Below, piece by piece: positions 62,346 to 64,000 of a DNA stretch of 64,000 nucleotides. Location: assembly GCA_964400125.1 (NCBI GenBank), contig CAYNSR010000007.1, positions 51,194 through 115,193 on the forward strand, given 5' to 3'. Under the pieces are notes generated by a model, which did no database searches, had not been told where the DNA came from, and saw nothing but the letters and a program-made list of their open reading frames with translations. Both the position numbers and the translations under genes were made by a program. Origin of the DNA: Micavibrio sp964400125. GTDB lineage: Bacteria > Pseudomonadota > Alphaproteobacteria > Micavibrionales > Micavibrionaceae. The stretch's first letter is position 1; each line of letters starts with the position of its first letter.

Positions 62346-62996
62346 ATGTATAACCGGACCATGACAATCACACCGGACCAGATCCGCGCCGCCCGCGCCC
62401 TGAAAAACTGGAGCCAGTCCGATCTGGCCCGGCGCGTCAATATGGCCACCCCGTCCATCGGCAATATCGAAGCCGGAAAACACACCCCCACCCCGCAAAC
62501 CCAAAACGCAATCATCGAAGCGTTCGAGGCGGCGGGGATTGAGTTTATTGACGGGGGGGTGCGGCACCGCAATGACCTATTCATAATTATAGAAGGAAGG
62601 CATCAAGAGAATGCCTTCCTTCGCTTGCTTGATGATATCTATTATACCGCGCAAGCTAAGGAGGAAGTGCTTTGGAGTTTTATCGATGAGTCTCTATCCC
62701 CACAGGATGTTATTGAAAAAGAAAAACTCATTCGCCAGAAAGGTATCACATACAGAAGCCTCGTACGACATGGCGACAAAAGCTTTCTATATCCCACGAA
62801 TGAATATCGATGGCTGCCAAAAGGCCACTTCTTAAATAATCTCACTGTTATTTATCAAAATAAATTTGCAGTGATTGTCAATGAACCAGGAACTCATGAA
62901 ATCAAGAAAATCATTATTATCAACGACCCTTCTATTGCTGAAATGAAAAGAAGGGAATTTGAAATTATCTGGAGCCTTGGAGAAATACCTAGTTAG
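62346..62996 (+). CDS. XRE-family regulator with a C-terminal TrmB/PLD-like region
   Basis: A 216-aa protein. Residues 7-65 are a Cro/C1-type helix-turn-helix (QIRAARALKNWSQSDLAR, MATPSIGNIEAGKHTPTP). The rest is a mixed alpha-beta domain whose layout (LRLLDDIYYTA, YRSLVRHGDK, KKIIIINDPSIAEMKR, FEIIWSLGEIP) recalls the sensor domain of TrmB-type regulators, with a phospholipase D-like fold; this is inference. The coding sequence beyond about 62580 has lower GC than the chromosome, suggesting acquisition. The start could be ATG 62361. It precedes the cyclodipeptide synthase gene by 8 bases and probably regulates that gene. Confidence 0.8.
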   Translation: MYNRTMTITPDQIRAARALKNWSQSDLARRVNMATPSIGNIEAGKHTPTPQTQNAIIEAFEAAGIEFIDGGVRHRNDLFIIIEGRHQENAFLRLLDDIYYTAQAKEEVLWSFIDESLSPQDVIEKEKLIRQKGITYRSLVRHGDKSFLYPTNEYRWLPKGHFLNNLTVIYQNKFAVIVNEPGTHEIKKIIIINDPSIAEMKRREFEIIWSLGEIPS

Positions 62997-63004
62997 GATT
63001 AGCC

Positions 63005-63712
63005 ATGAAAGACGAGCAGAATATCCCGCAGATTAACTGGCGCACCTTAGATACAGCTTGCGTCGATATCAGTCTCAATAACAGGTATATGACAGGGCAT
63101 TACCTTGTCGGGATTTTATCTTGGGTCAACAAACGATTCAAAAATTGTATCGTTAACCTCGGCGATACACTTCATCGGCATAATTTACGATATTCTTCTC
63201 CAAGCGAAGAACATGCCTATATGACAGCTCATGAAATGGGCGAAAAATGGATTTCAGAAAATAAAAAATCTCTTGATATTCTGAATATTCCATACACGCT
63301 TATTCGCAGCCATGATTGGATTTCTTCCCCTAGTTTTCTACCCATACACGAAGAATTATGGTCGTTCTATTATAAAGATATCTATTTCAGAAACTCTGTA
63401 CAGGAGGATATTGAAGGCTTTATTGCGCGAAAATCCGATCTTCCTTCTTCAGCAGTACAGTCCATGTCATTATCGTACCTAATAGAAGAAGCTGCAGCAG
63501 ATATACTATTAGGACAACAACAAGGCGCAACGCATCTCTACCCGGGAAAATGGCACAACTGCTATTTTCATCTTATGCAGCGTACGAATGAACTGCCTCT
63601 TATTCTTCGAGGATTGGAAAAATGCGCGTTTAAACGCATATCTCCTGCAAAAATTCTGAACTCCTCAAATACAAATAATACACAGAATATACTGCTATCA
63701 AAAACAGCTTGA
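63005..63712 (+). CDS. tRNA-dependent cyclodipeptide synthase
   Basis: A 235-aa enzyme of the CDPS family. It uses two aminoacyl-tRNAs to make a cyclic dipeptide (diketopiperazine). CVDISLNNRYMTGHYLVGIL with nucleophile Ser23 corresponds to Ser37 of AlbC. VNLGDTLHRHNL is the second family block. SYLIEEAAADILL places Tyr158 and Glu162 where AlbC has Tyr178 and Glu182. HLYPGKW puts Tyr179 at the Tyr202 site with a following Pro, as in the XYP subfamily. Which amino acids are joined cannot be read. The gene has low GC and sits next to the XRE regulator. No P450 or oxidase neighbour is visible in the window. Confidence 0.88.
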   Translation: MKDEQNIPQINWRTLDTACVDISLNNRYMTGHYLVGILSWVNKRFKNCIVNLGDTLHRHNLRYSSPSEEHAYMTAHEMGEKWISENKKSLDILNIPYTLIRSHDWISSPSFLPIHEELWSFYYKDIYFRNSVQEDIEGFIARKSDLPSSAVQSMSLSYLIEEAAADILLGQQQGATHLYPGKWHNCYFHLMQRTNELPLILRGLEKCAFKRISPAKILNSSNTNNTQNILLSKTA

Positions 63713-63716
63713 AGAT

Positions 63717-64000
63717 TTACTCAATCCGCTCTGTTGCCGTCGTACATGTTGGCTGGGGCAATCTGGACCACAGCAGGTTAAATATATTTCTGTGAAACTG
63801 TGCAATATGCGGATCATTGAATATCGTTAAACTATCCGGCTGCGGCTTTTGAAGCGAACTTCCAAGAAGGATATCCGGGCGCGCAGATCCACACCCGCGC
63901 GCCCGGATATTTATTGAGAGCATTGAGTCCTCCAAAAACCAACCCCTTAGAGTCCGTCCGGAAAGTTTATGAAGGGTTGGATAATTTTCTGAGCATGAAG
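63717..64000 (-). CDS. C-terminal part of an unknown protein (open to the right edge)
   Basis: On the complement one frame is open from the window edge to the stop at 63717 (94 codons, no start needed). Its end, SLTIFNDPHIAQFHRNIF then NLLWS, matches the C-terminal pattern of the XRE protein (NDP, IA, F and WS at equal spacing). The middle codes NIRARGCGSARPDI across a perfect palindrome. It may be the tail of a regulator or of another enzyme, or a decayed fragment. Its convergent orientation with the CDPS gene, 4 bases apart, fits a gene cassette. Confidence 0.5.
   Translation of the reverse strand, partial: SCSENYPTLHKLSGRTLRGWFLEDSMLSINIRARGCGSARPDILLGSSLQKPQPDSLTIFNDPHIAQFHRNIFNLLWSRLPQPTCTTATERIE
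63871..63910. repeat. Perfect 14-bp inverted repeat inside the right-edge reading frame
   Basis: ATATCCGGGCGCGC (63871-63884) and GCGCGCCCGGATAT (63897-63910) are perfectly complementary around 12 bases. TTTATT follows on the plus strand, so it may also act as a terminator for the CDPS operon. Its GC content is far above the surrounding low-GC sequence. Confidence 0.8.

Noticed and set aside
1..64000. CRISPR array, insertion sequence, prophage or rRNA operon
   Set aside because: No regularly spaced repeats, transposase, integrase, phage structural genes or rRNA were seen on either strand.

Overview
This 64 kb window looks like ordinary chromosome of a Gram-negative alphaproteobacterium with moderately high GC. 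Evidence for that is the recG / sdhE / mfd grouping, a yqeY-carA divergent pair next to dnaG-rpoD, a class II DAHP synthase, a DUF3126 protein, ornithine-lipid genes (olsB-olsA), lipid A/Kdo genes (waaA-lpxK-lpxL) and a speF-like leader before a fold-III decarboxylase. A Micavibrio-like or Rhodospirillales-like host is my inference from gene content; no rRNA or other decisive marker is present. Nothing here is a phage, plasmid or CRISPR locus.

Layout. 1-1.7 kb: leftward ars operon (arsR-arsI-arsC-arsP, overlapping genes) with an operator palindrome on its promoter; arsP runs off the left edge. 1.8-3.7 kb: ornithine-lipid synthesis. 3.8-5.5 kb: a secreted protein ending in a short tailspike-chaperone-like (S74) segment, a 30-bp inverted repeat and a small orphan gene. 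5.6-8.8 kb: Kdo transferase, LpxK and a lipid A acyltransferase. 8.8-18.7 kb: an HD phosphodiesterase-like protein, aromatic and NAD biosynthesis (DAHP synthase, pncB, nadE), gltX, a degenerate RNB protein, trmJ and rpsD. 18.8-22.3 kb: a 916-aa pentapeptide-repeat protein of unknown role, a CAT-anticodon tRNA and a DUF2795 protein. 22.3-27.9 kb: rpoD, dnaG and yqeY, with two unknown genes on the opposite strand inserted. 28-36.6 kb: carA, three small envelope genes, carB, an ABC exporter, an EF-hand protein and greA. 36.6-40.1 kb: Lrp, ELM1-like protein, trxB and a LysR regulator.

40.1-43.7 kb is accessory in character: a candidate small RNA made of three contiguous perfect hairpins plus a GNRA-looped terminator, followed by two divergent patatin-like proteins. 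43.7-56.9 kb returns to housekeeping (aminotransferase, AmgK-like kinase, mfd, sdhE, recG) with several small unknowns. 56.9-62.1 kb carries cysE-cysK, a DUF502 protein and a polyamine operon (fold-III amino-acid decarboxylase plus agmatinase-family enzyme). Its leader contains a four-codon reading frame, Met-Gln-Arg-Arg-stop, and competing base-pairing options.

The right end (about 62.3-64 kb) drops in GC and looks acquired: an XRE-type regulator, a tRNA-dependent cyclodipeptide synthase, and the C-terminal part of an opposite-strand protein that shares a C-terminal motif with the XRE protein and carries a perfect 14-bp palindrome in its reading frame. The items I would check first are the polyamine leader with its mini-ORF, the three-hairpin RNA, and the cyclodipeptide synthase locus.
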